From Lentisalinibacter sediminis (lineage in GTDB: Bacteria > Pseudomonadota > Gammaproteobacteria > Steroidobacterales > Woeseiaceae): 64,000 nucleotides of DNA. A program made the position numbers and the translations under genes. The first letter of the stretch is position 1. Every line of letters starts with the position of its first letter. The notes under the pieces were generated by a model. The model saw only the letters and a program-made list of their open reading frames with translations, searched no databases and was not told where the DNA came from. The stretch covers positions 124,001-188,000 of the forward strand of contig NZ_JAPDRF010000003.1 of assembly GCF_040706615.1 (NCBI RefSeq), given 5' to 3'. Below, in pieces: positions 16,662 to 24,052 of this stretch.

Positions 16662-17486
16662 GTGGGCGGACGTAAGAAACCGACAACCCCCGACGAAAAG
16701 TCACCCGACGATTGGTTCAGGGCCTCCTCTCTCCCAGATCTACTCAGACATGACACCTGGACACCACATACCGCCTTGTCTCTGATCTGCGATATCGACC
16801 CAATCAGGTCCGTACTCGCCCCCCCGAATGCCACCCTTGTCGATTACGGCCATATCGTTGTTGATAATTCCGGATCAGGTCCACCCATGTACGAGTGGAT
16901 ATCCCTCTTATCGGATGATCCAGCAAATATCTTTCGCCCAGACAATGAGGGAGAAGATCTCGAAGAAGCACAAAATTCCCGTAAGCATGAGCTGGAGAAG
17001 CTCGGCCGCTGGGACGAGGATGATTACGAGCTTTTTACGTTACTAGACAAGCTCGAAGCGCGGTATCGCGCCCAAGAGAACCTCTGCCGCGCATGGGCGA
17101 TTTACCTAAGCAAACCTGAGCATTCCGATCTCGCGCCTCGCGAGCCGAGTTACTACATAGATTGGGCTCACAAAAAAAGATACGGCATTCCGTGGGAGGC
17201 CTGGGCGAAGAAACGGGGACTACTCAACCTGTCTCCCGATTCCCAAGATAGTAACAACCCCAACGCTCCAGTTTCGCCGCGAGCGAAAGCTACCTACGAG
17301 AGAATTATTGGGGGACTGCTTGAAATGCTAACTGGAGAGATAAACGGCAAACCAAACAGCGTATTCAGGAACCAGGAGGCTATCGTTAGCCACCTTGTTG
17401 ATAAGTATGGGGGGCGGGATGGAATTTCCGAGAGGAACCTCGATCAGAAGTTCGCTGACGCTAGAAAGAGGCTGAAGCACGACTGA
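16662..17486 (+). CDS. hypothetical protein of the element
   Basis: 274 residues from a GTG at 16662, supported by AGGAG at 16651-16655. Hydrophilic, with no signal peptide or membrane segment. A Trp/Asp-rich N-terminal half (DDWFRASSLPDLLRH, WTPHTALSLICDID) is followed by a charged helical part (about 95-150). The segment around 165-190 has YYIDWAHKKRYGIPWEAW. The C-terminal part (about 205-274) is predicted helical and basic. I do not recognise the family with confidence; proteins of this style are common in tRNA-borne islands, near AlpA regulators. No catalytic motif is visible. Confidence 0.75.
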   Translation: MGGRKKPTTPDEKSPDDWFRASSLPDLLRHDTWTPHTALSLICDIDPIRSVLAPPNATLVDYGHIVVDNSGSGPPMYEWISLLSDDPANIFRPDNEGEDLEEAQNSRKHELEKLGRWDEDDYELFTLLDKLEARYRAQENLCRAWAIYLSKPEHSDLAPREPSYYIDWAHKKRYGIPWEAWAKKRGLLNLSPDSQDSNNPNAPVSPRAKATYERIIGGLLEMLTGEINGKPNSVFRNQEAIVSHLVDKYGGRDGISERNLDQKFADARKRLKHD

Positions 17487-17587
17487 TTGGCTGCAGTTGC
17501 AGCGCGAATTGCTGCACTTGCGCTGACTCTCCGTCGTAGACACCCCAAATTAAAGCCATGTCCAACGGCATCTAGGAGGATGCAGAC

Positions 17588-17788
17588 ATGGCTGATAAGA
17601 CAATCTGGCGACTACCGGAGGTAATGGCGCGGACTGGGCTTTCTCGCTCCACCATCTACGCAAAGATCTCGCGGAACGAGTTCCCTCCCCCGATCAACCT
17701 CAGTGTACGGGCCGTCGGATGGCTCGCTGACGAGGTTGACGCTTGGATAGCTGGGAAAATCCACACCTCGCGAGGTGATCAGCAATGA
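17588..17788 (+). CDS. AlpA-like helix-turn-helix regulator
   Basis: 66 residues with AGGAGG nine bases before the ATG. The sequence WRLPEVMARTGLSRSTIYAK is a MerR-type winged helix-turn-helix, followed by the FPPPINLSVRAVGW wing and a WLADEVDAWI helix, the signature of the AlpA family. In P4-like elements and cryptic prophages AlpA proteins activate excision or integrase genes, or act as excisionases. It probably governs excision of this element. It overlaps the next gene by four bases. Confidence 0.88.
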   Translation: MADKTIWRLPEVMARTGLSRSTIYAKISRNEFPPPINLSVRAVGWLADEVDAWIAGKIHTSRGDQQ

Positions 17789-18063
17789 TCGTCCATATCA
17801 GCGAGGAGCGGCGAATCAAAGGGGGCGAGCTAGCCTGGGAACTCCAGAAGCCCCGAAAGCGTAAAGGGAAGACCGGCTGGGAATCCTTCAAGTGGTTCAA
17901 TTCCTTTGGCAGCGCACTGGAGAGCGCCGTACGGGAGGAGATCAGGCTTCACCCGGCTCAGACCCTCTCCGAGGCCATAGAGGCCGTCTCCGGGATTGTC
18001 CGGCGCTATAACGAGCTAATCCCGGCTGAATTTGAGCTTAGGCGTAAGCCCGTAGATCGATGA
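17785..18063 (+). CDS. small hypothetical protein, translationally coupled to AlpA
   Basis: 92 residues. The start ATG overlaps the AlpA stop (ATGA), and its own end overlaps the next gene by four bases, so the three form one coupled unit. N-terminal Lys/Arg/Gly-rich segment, then a helical, Ala/Glu-rich second half (SALESAVREEIRLHP, SEAIEAVSGIVRRYNEL). No known domain recognised. Size, basic start and position suggest a DNA-associated or accessory factor, which is inference. Confidence 0.7.
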   Translation: MIVHISEERRIKGGELAWELQKPRKRKGKTGWESFKWFNSFGSALESAVREEIRLHPAQTLSEAIEAVSGIVRRYNELIPAEFELRRKPVDR

Positions 18064-18476
18064 CAGGGAAAGTCGTTGGCTACCACCCTCTGATTCCAGA
18101 GGGCGAGTACCTGGTGCGGTTTATGTACTACGAGACGGGCCAATCCTGGAATAGCAACAAGGTAATCCTGCACTTTGCCGTGGCGGAGGGGGAGTATGGC
18201 GGTACTCCCCTCATCCGCTACTACAACGCTCTAGACTTGGAGCCACCCTTAGGCCGGGACGGGAAGTTCACCGTGGGGGATCGAAGCCACCTCGTTAAGG
18301 AATTTCGCTCCCTCCTCTCGGAGTCCAGCGCGAAAGGCGACATCAACCTGAATCTATACCGAGGGCGGCTTATTCGGGCCCGCGTGGGCAGTACTCGCCA
18401 GACGGGCTTAGGGGAGGACTTAGACAAACCGAACCAGTACAGCGTTATCCGTAAACTCTTGGAAACTGCCAAGTGA
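18060..18476 (+). CDS. hypothetical protein, possibly an OB-fold-like phage/plasmid type
   Basis: 138 residues, coupled (ATGA) to the gene upstream. The alternating hydrophobic pattern (EGEYLVRFMYYET, KVILHFAVAEGEYGG, RGRLIRARVGS) suggests a beta-rich fold. It loosely resembles small phage or plasmid proteins involved in single-strand DNA handling, but no signature is definite. Hydrophilic, no signal peptide. The similarity is a weak impression only. Confidence 0.65.
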   Translation: MTGKVVGYHPLIPEGEYLVRFMYYETGQSWNSNKVILHFAVAEGEYGGTPLIRYYNALDLEPPLGRDGKFTVGDRSHLVKEFRSLLSESSAKGDINLNLYRGRLIRARVGSTRQTGLGEDLDKPNQYSVIRKLLETAK

Positions 18477-18530
18477 TGGCGCTATCTTTAGGCAAGACCA
18501 CTTGGAACGCCGAGGTCTCGCGCACGGGCG

Positions 18531-19691
18531 ATGTCTGACTTTTTCTCTTCATTGTCGGCCCGATGGGCGGAGCTTACTGGGCTCACCTCGCTCACCGCAA
18601 TTCTTATCGCGATCACCGCCTTTATTGCCGCGAGTATTGGGAACTTCTTTCTCCATGATTTCTACCGAAGACTATGGGATGCTTTCACCGCAAAGCGACG
18701 CCGCGCCGCTCTGACAAAAGTTGCGTCGGAGCTCGCCAAACAGCAGAACGGAAAGGACTTCGCATTCGGCAGGATTTCCACGTCTGTCTATGTTCTCGAT
18801 TTTTGTCCGTTGGGTTACGAGCCAGGCTTTTTGGTGTCAGAGCAGGAATCACGCATCGAGGAGATTCCCGAGGAGTTTCGATACGCGTACGAGCGCTCCC
18901 TCGCCCGCTTCACGGAAAAGCTGGAACGGAGAGAAATCTACGAAGGCAAAGCCAAAATAGCACCCAAAGCAATATCCGTGGATCGCGCAGACGGTACAGA
19001 AGCCAATCGCCTCCGCATCACCTACTGCCTATCGAAGGGTTACATACATCAAAGAGCTGCCACTGAGGTTTTCCAAAGCTTGCCTGAGGCGAAACGCCGC
19101 CAACTACTGCGCGAGCCGCCTATGACAATGCATCCCTTCTTTAGCAATAACCTTGGCATCTGCGTTGGAATAATTACAGGTAATGGTGAACTGCTATTCG
19201 TCGAACGCGGTGCCACCGCTGTAAATAGCGGCCGGATCGTCTGCGGAGCCGTGGAAGGAATGACTGTTGACGATTTGACGCAAGGAAGGATAGATCCTAT
19301 CCGCGCAGCCCAACGCGCACTGCTCGAGGAATTCGGATTGAATCTCGATCCAAACGAAACCTCAGCTATTAGAGTTATCGCCTGCATCTTTAACAACGAT
19401 TTCCATGAGTGGAACCTTGTCGCCTACGTCGATCTACGACGATTCGGGGATAAGTATCTTAGTGCGACGTTTTTCGACTACATCACCACTGGCAAACCGA
19501 AAGACAAATGGGAAGGTTGGGCGCTAACCGCGATACCCCTGAAACCAAAGAACATCGCTGGCTTCGTATTGGCATATGAGAAACGAATGACGAATTACGC
19601 CATTGTCACCACAATCTACACTCTGCTTGCTGCACACGGTAGTCGTGAGGAAGTTGCGCGTGCCTTCGACCCGCGAACGGATTTGGACTAG
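18531..19691 (+). CDS. membrane-anchored Nudix-like protein
   Basis: 386 residues. One N-terminal membrane helix at about 20-41 is followed by a cytoplasmic region of about 170 residues without a recognised fold. A C-terminal Nudix-like domain spans about residues 203-340. It has GICVGIITGNGELLFVERG as the first strands, GRIVCGAVEGM as the glycine loop, and RALLEEFGLNLD matching the second half of the Nudix box (REUxEExGU), including the two metal-binding Glu. The first Glu of REU is Ala and the upstream box Glu is absent, so activity may be altered. Nudix enzymes cleave nucleoside diphosphates linked to other groups; some related domains only bind them. A membrane-anchored nucleotide-binding protein alone in an accessory element could belong to a defence or stress-response module; that is speculation. 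Ribosome site weak. Confidence 0.65.
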   Translation: MSDFFSSLSARWAELTGLTSLTAILIAITAFIAASIGNFFLHDFYRRLWDAFTAKRRRAALTKVASELAKQQNGKDFAFGRISTSVYVLDFCPLGYEPGFLVSEQESRIEEIPEEFRYAYERSLARFTEKLERREIYEGKAKIAPKAISVDRADGTEANRLRITYCLSKGYIHQRAATEVFQSLPEAKRRQLLREPPMTMHPFFSNNLGICVGIITGNGELLFVERGATAVNSGRIVCGAVEGMTVDDLTQGRIDPIRAAQRALLEEFGLNLDPNETSAIRVIACIFNNDFHEWNLVAYVDLRRFGDKYLSATFFDYITTGKPKDKWEGWALTAIPLKPKNIAGFVLAYEKRMTNYAIVTTIYTLLAAHGSREEVARAFDPRTDLD

Positions 19692-19818
19692 TCTGGAACC
19701 TCGGTTTCTCTCACAGCTGACCGTCAATAGCTTAAAACCCAGATAAACGGACTTGCGCGAACCGAGCGCGCAGCATAAGACACCTCAAAACGCGGTATCC
19801 CAAGGTTGAAAAATGCCT

Positions 19819-20835
19819 TCAATCGGGATAAACAATCAGGGTTCCATCACGGACCAGTTCGTTCCAGTTGGTCTGATCCATAGCGTCTTTCACGTCCTGC
19901 CCCCCTTCACTGAGACGCTCCAGATCAACTGACGTCACTTCCCCATTCTGCCGCCAACCTCGCACCTTAGTTTCATACACACCGGCACGGATTTGCTTTC
20001 GCTCTCCCGATGTACCGTGTGTGAACTCTAGATCTTTCTGGATTCCGATCATGGTTTTCGTGGGCACCATCGGCGGCACCGCGTCTACGACGCGCCTGAT
20101 CTCCTCATCAAGAGTATCGAAGTCAATCCAATCCTGATTGGGAATCTCGCTTTTCAGTAGTTGCTTGAAACGCCCAAGAAGCGGGCCGAACTCCTCGACA
20201 GGTAGTGGCGACTCGAGATTGAGCCCATGCTCACCCTCCGCGCCCGTTTGCTGCCAGAAAACCGTCAGTGCTGCGGGCAAACGATAGAAGTCCACCATCA
20301 CAAATAGACGGTTCCCGGAGTCGTTCTCCGCCTCCAAAGCGAACTCACGCGTAACAGAGACCGTATTCCCGTTTGGCTGCACAACTCTGGTCCGCCAAGC
20401 GTCCTGAAAAATTTCGGCCCCTGGATCAACGAACCTGACCCAGCCGTTCTGGAACCGAACTTGATTATCGGAGGTGCTTTGCTCTTCCGGAGGTTGCGCG
20501 GGCTTTTCCGTAGTCGTCGTTGACCCCTCATCTTCCGCGTCCTCTTCAACGCTTTCTGCCCCGGAGCCGTTGCCTTGACTCGCGATCTCTCCCTCCGCAT
20601 TCTTCTCCCCTGACGGAACGCGCTTCCAGCCAATAATCGCGCCAAATAATCCAATGAGCGCGATGGAAAAGTAGAAGCGAACTTGCTCGGGCTCATTTGG
20701 CGAAGAAACGGCGAGAAAGAAGCCACCCGCGAAAAGTCCGAAATTTAGCCATTGAAAAAGCTGCGTATGACCCCTGAATACCAAAACTATTACCAGCCAG
20801 ATCCCGCCAGCGATAACGATAGTCTCCAACAACAT
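19819..20835 (-). CDS. hypothetical membrane protein with long acidic linker
   Basis: 338 residues from ATG 20835 with AAGGAGG upstream. Two hydrophobic segments lie at about 5-22 and 28-72 (the second may be two helices), then a low-complexity linker rich in Glu, Ser and Thr (about 75-122). The soluble C-terminal domain of about 210 residues starts QVRFQNGWVRFVD. The domain has alternating beta-like stretches and no catalytic motif I can name. It is convergent with the Nudix-like gene. Probably a membrane-tethered cytoplasmic domain; function unknown. Confidence 0.65.
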   Translation of the reverse strand: MLLETIVIAGGIWLVIVLVFRGHTQLFQWLNFGLFAGGFFLAVSSPNEPEQVRFYFSIALIGLFGAIIGWKRVPSGEKNAEGEIASQGNGSGAESVEEDAEDEGSTTTTEKPAQPPEEQSTSDNQVRFQNGWVRFVDPGAEIFQDAWRTRVVQPNGNTVSVTREFALEAENDSGNRLFVMVDFYRLPAALTVFWQQTGAEGEHGLNLESPLPVEEFGPLLGRFKQLLKSEIPNQDWIDFDTLDEEIRRVVDAVPPMVPTKTMIGIQKDLEFTHGTSGERKQIRAGVYETKVRGWRQNGEVTSVDLERLSEGGQDVKDAMDQTNWNELVRDGTLIVYPD

Positions 20836-21231
20836 GATGCCCCCCCTCCTTGGACTTTGGTCGGAATATCAAATTGCTCGCGACTTTTCCAGAGCTTAGT
20901 GCGTGAGAGTTGGCCAAACTAGGGTGGGAGAGGATAGGCACTAGGGTAGGTGTAGGTGTGGGGTAGGATGGGACAGGATAGGAAGGGATAGGCAAGAGGT
21001 AGGAGCCTCCTGTATCTGCCCTTTTAATTCAGCAATTCGTCGCTGTCTCAGCTAGTTGGGTCGTCGAGGGGCTCTATTTACTGAACCGCCAACCATCTGA
21101 CCAATAGATAGAAATAAGAGCCTACTCGTCAGAACGCTACAGTCGTCCGAGTTTCCGCTTTCGGCCAAACCCAGACAAGCTCGCTGCGATGAAAAATGAA
21201 ACTCGAACGTATCGCTGCGACTTGTTGCAAA
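20836..21231. other. non-coding stretch in the element
   Basis: 396 bp without a credible gene. It includes the G-rich tract at 20921-21005 listed separately, then an AT-rich part up to the small gene ending at 21232. No terminator with a T-run is seen. Confidence 0.5.
20921..21005 (+). repeat. G-rich degenerate repeat tract
   Basis: About 85 bp made of irregular copies of GGATAGG, GGGTAGG and TAGGTG, almost all purine plus T on the + strand, with over fifteen runs of two or more G. On the minus strand it reads as Pro/Ser/Tyr/Thr repeats in a short ORF, which I treat as a shadow. It lies about 85 bp upstream of the membrane protein gene ending at 19819. Confidence 0.6.
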
Positions 21232-21468
21232 TTAGGTCTTTCTCTTCATTCCGCCAGCCGCGGGAGCACCGTATTTATCTGCGAATTTCGAGAATACCTC
21301 CTCGACAGCATTGAGATCAGCGATCGACTCGAAATTCTCCAAAATGATCGTTAAAAGGTAGTTATTCCCGTAGTGGTACTCCTCATTAAGTGCTCGTAAC
21401 TGCTCGTACGCTTTCTCGGATAACGCTGCGTTGAACCTTTTCGGCAATGGATACCTCTTTGGCGGCAT
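21232..21468 (-). CDS. small RHH-like hypothetical protein
   Basis: 78 residues from ATG 21468, chosen because GGAG lies eight bases upstream; the upstream ATG 21489 has none. The basic start (PPKRYPLPKRFNAALSEKAYEQLRAL) resembles a ribbon-helix-helix beta strand plus first helix, as in Arc/CopG-type repressors. A second helix follows (LLTIILENFESI). Possibly an element-encoded transcription regulator or an orphan antitoxin; no toxin gene is adjacent. Family call tentative. Confidence 0.55.
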   Translation of the reverse strand: MPPKRYPLPKRFNAALSEKAYEQLRALNEEYHYGNNYLLTIILENFESIADLNAVEEVFSKFADKYGAPAAGGMKRKT

Positions 21469-21489
21469 AACTTTACTCCGATTGTTCAT

Positions 21490-22008
21490 TCAAGCGAGGG
21501 AACAAAGGCGCTGTACTGCCCAGGAAATAGTCTACCAACGATAGTCCGCTTTGGGTCGGGAGCGGACCCTTTTGTTTTTCAGCGGCGTGACGCACTGGGT
21601 GCTTGCGGTCTGGCAGGGAACACGATTTGCCCCCGGCACTTTGTCACTGAGGCTCATTCGCAAACGAAAATTCTTGCCGTTTAGGGCTATGTGGGGATCC
21701 GGCTCGGTATTCACTTGCAGCTTGTAGCGTCTGATCCCCCCCCCGGTCCTTTTCGTGCTGAATTCCGCTGAACCTCGCCTGCATTTAGGTGCGAACCTCT
21801 CCGAACCTCGCCATCCCCTTTGGGCGCGAACTTCAGCGAAAACGACCTAGCGGCCTTTTAGGGGCGAACCTCGGCAAATGTCGCACCCCTTTTGCTGTCG
21901 AATCTCGACAGCGGGTCCTTCCCAAGATCGAGGGATGCGGGTATCGCTCAGCGCAGGCTCTCCGATCATTGCCAAAAAAATACGGACTTCTAATTAGCTG
22001 AAAGAAGC
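21490..22008. other. 519-bp intergenic stretch with a hairpin cassette and tandem repeats
   Basis: Contains a hairpin (GTCCGCT 21544-21550 with AGCGGAC 21561-21567, then TTTTGTTTTT) that looks like a plus-strand terminator but has no plus-strand gene before it. ACTGGGTGCTTG and flanking sequence follow (about 21585-21640) and recur at about 23855-23915. Then come the degenerate 35-bp repeats listed separately. No credible gene. Confidence 0.5.
21746..21920 (+). repeat. five degenerate tandem repeats of about 35 bp
   Basis: Five units at a pitch of 34-38 bp. Each has a pyrimidine/T run ending in GG (CCCCTTTTRGG-like) followed by a core resembling GCGAACCTCnGCGAA and CTCGCC. Core starts are near 21757, 21791, 21826, 21864 and 21898. 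Copies have diverged by 20-40 percent, and no unit is interrupted by a unique spacer. Confidence 0.6.
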
Positions 22009-22545
22009 CTATTCGGATTCGAGTACTTTTTTCTTTTCGGCTTCGAATTCTTCGTCAGTGATTATTCCGCGTTCCCGCAGGTCGTTGAGAGTCTCTAATT
22101 GCTGATATCGATCAGTCTGGCCATTGGTAACGCCAGCCGCCGATTCAGCAGTTGTTCCCGACACACCCTCAGCGGCAGATTCTTCACGCTTCACGGGAAT
22201 GACGAAGTTCGCAGGGTATTCTCGATGCTTATCCGTAATCGCATCAGTGATTCCAAAGTCAATAAAGACGGCGCTCGCGACAATCTTCCCTCCCATCCGG
22301 CTGGGGATCCCCCCAGTCACAGACCGCCCATTCTCCGTCTCGCAGTCATACTTCAGAACGTCATCCGACTTTCTGATTGAAACGGTGCCCGGAAGATCCG
22401 CTGACCAAATTCCCCGCTTGTTCTGAAGCTCGCAGATACCTTCGCTGCCATCGCTGAAAGACAACGCAACTGGTGTCATCGCGTCCTCCGTCAATGTTGC
22501 ACATCCAGCCGCCAGTGTGGCGATACCAATTACCAGAATTCTCAT
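22009..22545 (-). CDS. lipoprotein with C-terminal SHOCT domain
   Basis: 178 residues from ATG 22545, chosen because it begins a lipoprotein signal (ILVIGIATLAAGCATL, lipidated Cys at about 14) and has GGGG upstream. The middle part (about 20-120) is a beta-rich domain of unknown family. A low-complexity Ala/Glu/Ser linker leads to a SHOCT motif at the C-terminus (LNDLRERGIITDEEFEAEK), a short helical module of unclear role often found at the ends of bacterial membrane proteins. Likely membrane anchored; function unknown. Confidence 0.72.
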   Translation of the reverse strand: MRILVIGIATLAAGCATLTEDAMTPVALSFSDGSEGICELQNKRGIWSADLPGTVSIRKSDDVLKYDCETENGRSVTGGIPSRMGGKIVASAVFIDFGITDAITDKHREYPANFVIPVKREESAAEGVSGTTAESAAGVTNGQTDRYQQLETLNDLRERGIITDEEFEAEKKKVLESE

Positions 22546-23049
22546 GATGTTGCCCCATTCCCTAGCTCGCACCTGGGTTGATTCTAATCGCAAGCTTGCT
22601 GTATTTGGTATTTTCCAAACAATTTGGACGGATATTGCCCGTAAATACGGGCGGAGGATTACCTTAGGACAAGCCGGGAGAAGCCCTCGGCAACGCCACC
22701 TAGCCTTCAGCCTTCAATTACCAAACATCGACCCTCTACCAGCCTCTCCCGGGCTCGTACACGCTGATTTGCCGAATATCTGGCCGATCTGCCGAGATAT
22801 TGGGAAAGCAATAAGGGACAGGCCGGTACAAGCTGGGTCCATGGACCTAGTGCCGATCATTGAATACTGGTGCTGTCCAGACGAGGATTGTCAGGACCTT
22901 CTGGAAGACGCCTTTCTGAGCGATCAAATCGAGGCACTCGCGTACGAGCCAGCTTGCCTCTGGATACAACACCAAAGGCGCCGAGATTGAAGTCACAAGC
23001 TCGGCTGCGGATTTACTACGTTGATGGAGCGCGTCATTGAGTAGCGCAA
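22546..23049. other. 504-bp stretch without a credible gene
   Basis: Short frames exist on both strands (plus 22517-22990; minus TTG-started 22847-23056, overlapping the NYN gene end), but neither has a ribosome site or a recognisable domain. A small inverted repeat AATATCT/AGATATT lies at 22775-22801. Possibly decayed coding sequence. Confidence 0.4.
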
Positions 23050-23688
23050 CTACCAATTGGGAGGCTTCGCTATCACGCGCCCGGCGACGCCGGTAAAAGG
23101 ATCGGCAAACTGATTTTCAGCATATCGCTCCTTTCTTATTAGGAACGACTTGCTCGTAATCGAATTCAATTCTTTGTTCTTACGCTTGTATGGGAATGCG
23201 AAACAAATAGTCTTGGCGGGAAAGACGTCCGCAGCCATCCGGACGGCCGGAGCAAGATCTGTGTCTCCGGTTACGAGCACTACCGTGTCGCATGCATCAA
23301 GATGGAATAGCTCCATTATCTTCAAAGAGAGTGCGACGTCGGTTTCTTTCTCTTCATAGTGAACATTATTTGTCTTGCATCCTCGGCACCACACCGTTTT
23401 GTACTTGAATCGGCCAAGCCGAATCTTGACGCCAGTGCTGCGCAAGCAATCAATGTAATCTTCGTGTTTTTTTGTGGTACCAGGCCGTGAAGAGTCGATA
23501 TGTTTAGCTAGAGCGGAAAAGTAGTAGATTTCCCGAAGAACGGCGTCCCTCCCAAAGATAGAGAGATACGACGTTAAAAGACTTCTTAGGTCTAGCCAAA
23601 GGGTCGGAGCGCCCGCGAGGTCGGCGCGAGCGTCCTTGGCAGAGTGGTAGACGTTGAATCCGTCTACAAGAAAAGTGACTCTGTTCAT
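23050..23688 (-). CDS. NYN-domain (PIN-like) ribonuclease
   Basis: 212 residues. The NYN fold is recognisable: N-terminal VTFLVDGFNVYHS with Asp9 and Asn12, the central acidic EEKETDVALSLKIM (Asp117), and LVTGDTDLAPAVR with Asp142 and Asp144. These place the four acidic residues that bind metal in PIN/NYN nucleases. A CRGC pair at 101-104 may bind zinc, as in LabA-like members. The protein should be a soluble RNA endonuclease. The ATG lies five bases after the U-tract of an intrinsic terminator, and no Shine-Dalgarno sequence is present between them. Expression therefore depends on read-through or on leaderless or reinitiation-like translation. Its place, with a small structured RNA in front, near the end of a mobile element suggests a toxin or defence role; this is inference. 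Confidence 0.82.
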   Translation of the reverse strand: MNRVTFLVDGFNVYHSAKDARADLAGAPTLWLDLRSLLTSYLSIFGRDAVLREIYYFSALAKHIDSSRPGTTKKHEDYIDCLRSTGVKIRLGRFKYKTVWCRGCKTNNVHYEEKETDVALSLKIMELFHLDACDTVVLVTGDTDLAPAVRMAADVFPAKTICFAFPYKRKNKELNSITSKSFLIRKERYAENQFADPFTGVAGRVIAKPPNW

Positions 23689-23693
23689 AAGGC

Positions 23694-23725
23694 AAAAAAA
23701 ACCCTCCAGGCCGTGACCTGAAGGG
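23694..23725 (-). terminator. intrinsic terminator immediately before the NYN start codon
   Basis: Stem CCCTTCAGG/CCTGGAGGG (nine pairs, one G-T) with a six-base loop, followed by eight T residues at 23701-23694 on the minus strand. The NYN ATG is at 23688. Confidence 0.85.
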
Positions 23726-23758
23726 GGCCAGAGAACCCGTAGGTCCGTCTGGGGCTGA
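23694..23758 (-). ncRNA. candidate small structured RNA upstream of the NYN ribonuclease
   Basis: Bounded by a promoter (23764-23793) and an intrinsic terminator, giving a transcript of about 65 nt. Two hairpins are predicted by eye. The first (23728-23752) pairs CCAGA with TCTGG and GGACC with GGTTC, with one bulged base and a UACG loop closed by C-G, the very stable UNCG type. The second is the terminator stem. Nothing in it encodes protein. It could be an independent small RNA, an attenuator leader, or an RNA antitoxin for the NYN protein. Confidence 0.55.
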
Positions 23759-23763
23759 CAAGT

Positions 23764-23793
23764 AAATTATGGCAATTATTCGCTTGTAGTCAA
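23764..23793 (-). promoter_or_regulatory. sigma-70-type promoter for the small RNA / NYN unit
   Basis: On the minus strand, -35 TTGACT (23793-23788), an 18-bp AT-rich spacer and -10 TAATTT (23769-23764). Transcription would start near 23757. Confidence 0.65.
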
Positions 23794-24052
23794 GGGTTGC
23801 GTAGAGCGAAAGTGCCTCAACAGTCGCGAAGAGGCTTCTTTTTTGTCTTATAGCGCCACGACTTGACTGGGTGCTTGGGTATCCACTCAGGAATGAAGTT
23901 TGCTCCCCGCACCTGCAAATTTGGGAGCCATCCCGGCTTCCCGGCGGCTAAACGTGTCTCTAGCCCTCATTTGGTCGGCTAAGTAGTGGCCGAAATTCGT
24001 GCTGGAAGGATACCGGGGCACACACCCTTGTGGTGCAGTGACAGAAATCAAG
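23794..24052. other. non-coding stretch between the NYN promoter and the right arm sites
   Basis: Contains a second copy of the sequence seen at 21585-21640 (ACTGGGTGCTTG at 23863-23874 with related flanks). A hairpin GCCTC/GAGGC followed by TTCTTTTTT lies at about 23814-23842. No credible gene; a short minus-strand frame here may be a decayed gene end. Confidence 0.4.

Noticed and set aside
20693..20995. 100-codon minus-strand frame with Pro/Ser/Tyr repeats
   Set aside because: It arises from the G-rich repeat tract and overlaps the membrane protein gene; no ribosome site.
21746..21920. CRISPR array
   Set aside because: Units are degenerate and contiguous, without constant direct repeats separated by unique spacers, and no cas gene is present.
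22517..22990. 157-codon plus-strand frame between SHOCT lipoprotein and NYN gene
   Set aside because: It starts inside the signal-peptide region of the opposite gene, lacks a ribosome site and shows no recognisable fold.
22847..23056. TTG-started 69-codon minus-strand frame overlapping the end of the NYN gene
   Set aside because: Could be a coupled partner of the nuclease, but it has a weak start codon, no ribosome site and no family resemblance; not enough to call a gene.
23694..23758. Classical ToxI-type tandem-repeat RNA antitoxin
   Set aside because: Only one hairpin unit is present, not tandem repeats, and the protein is a NYN nuclease rather than ToxN; only the layout is comparable.
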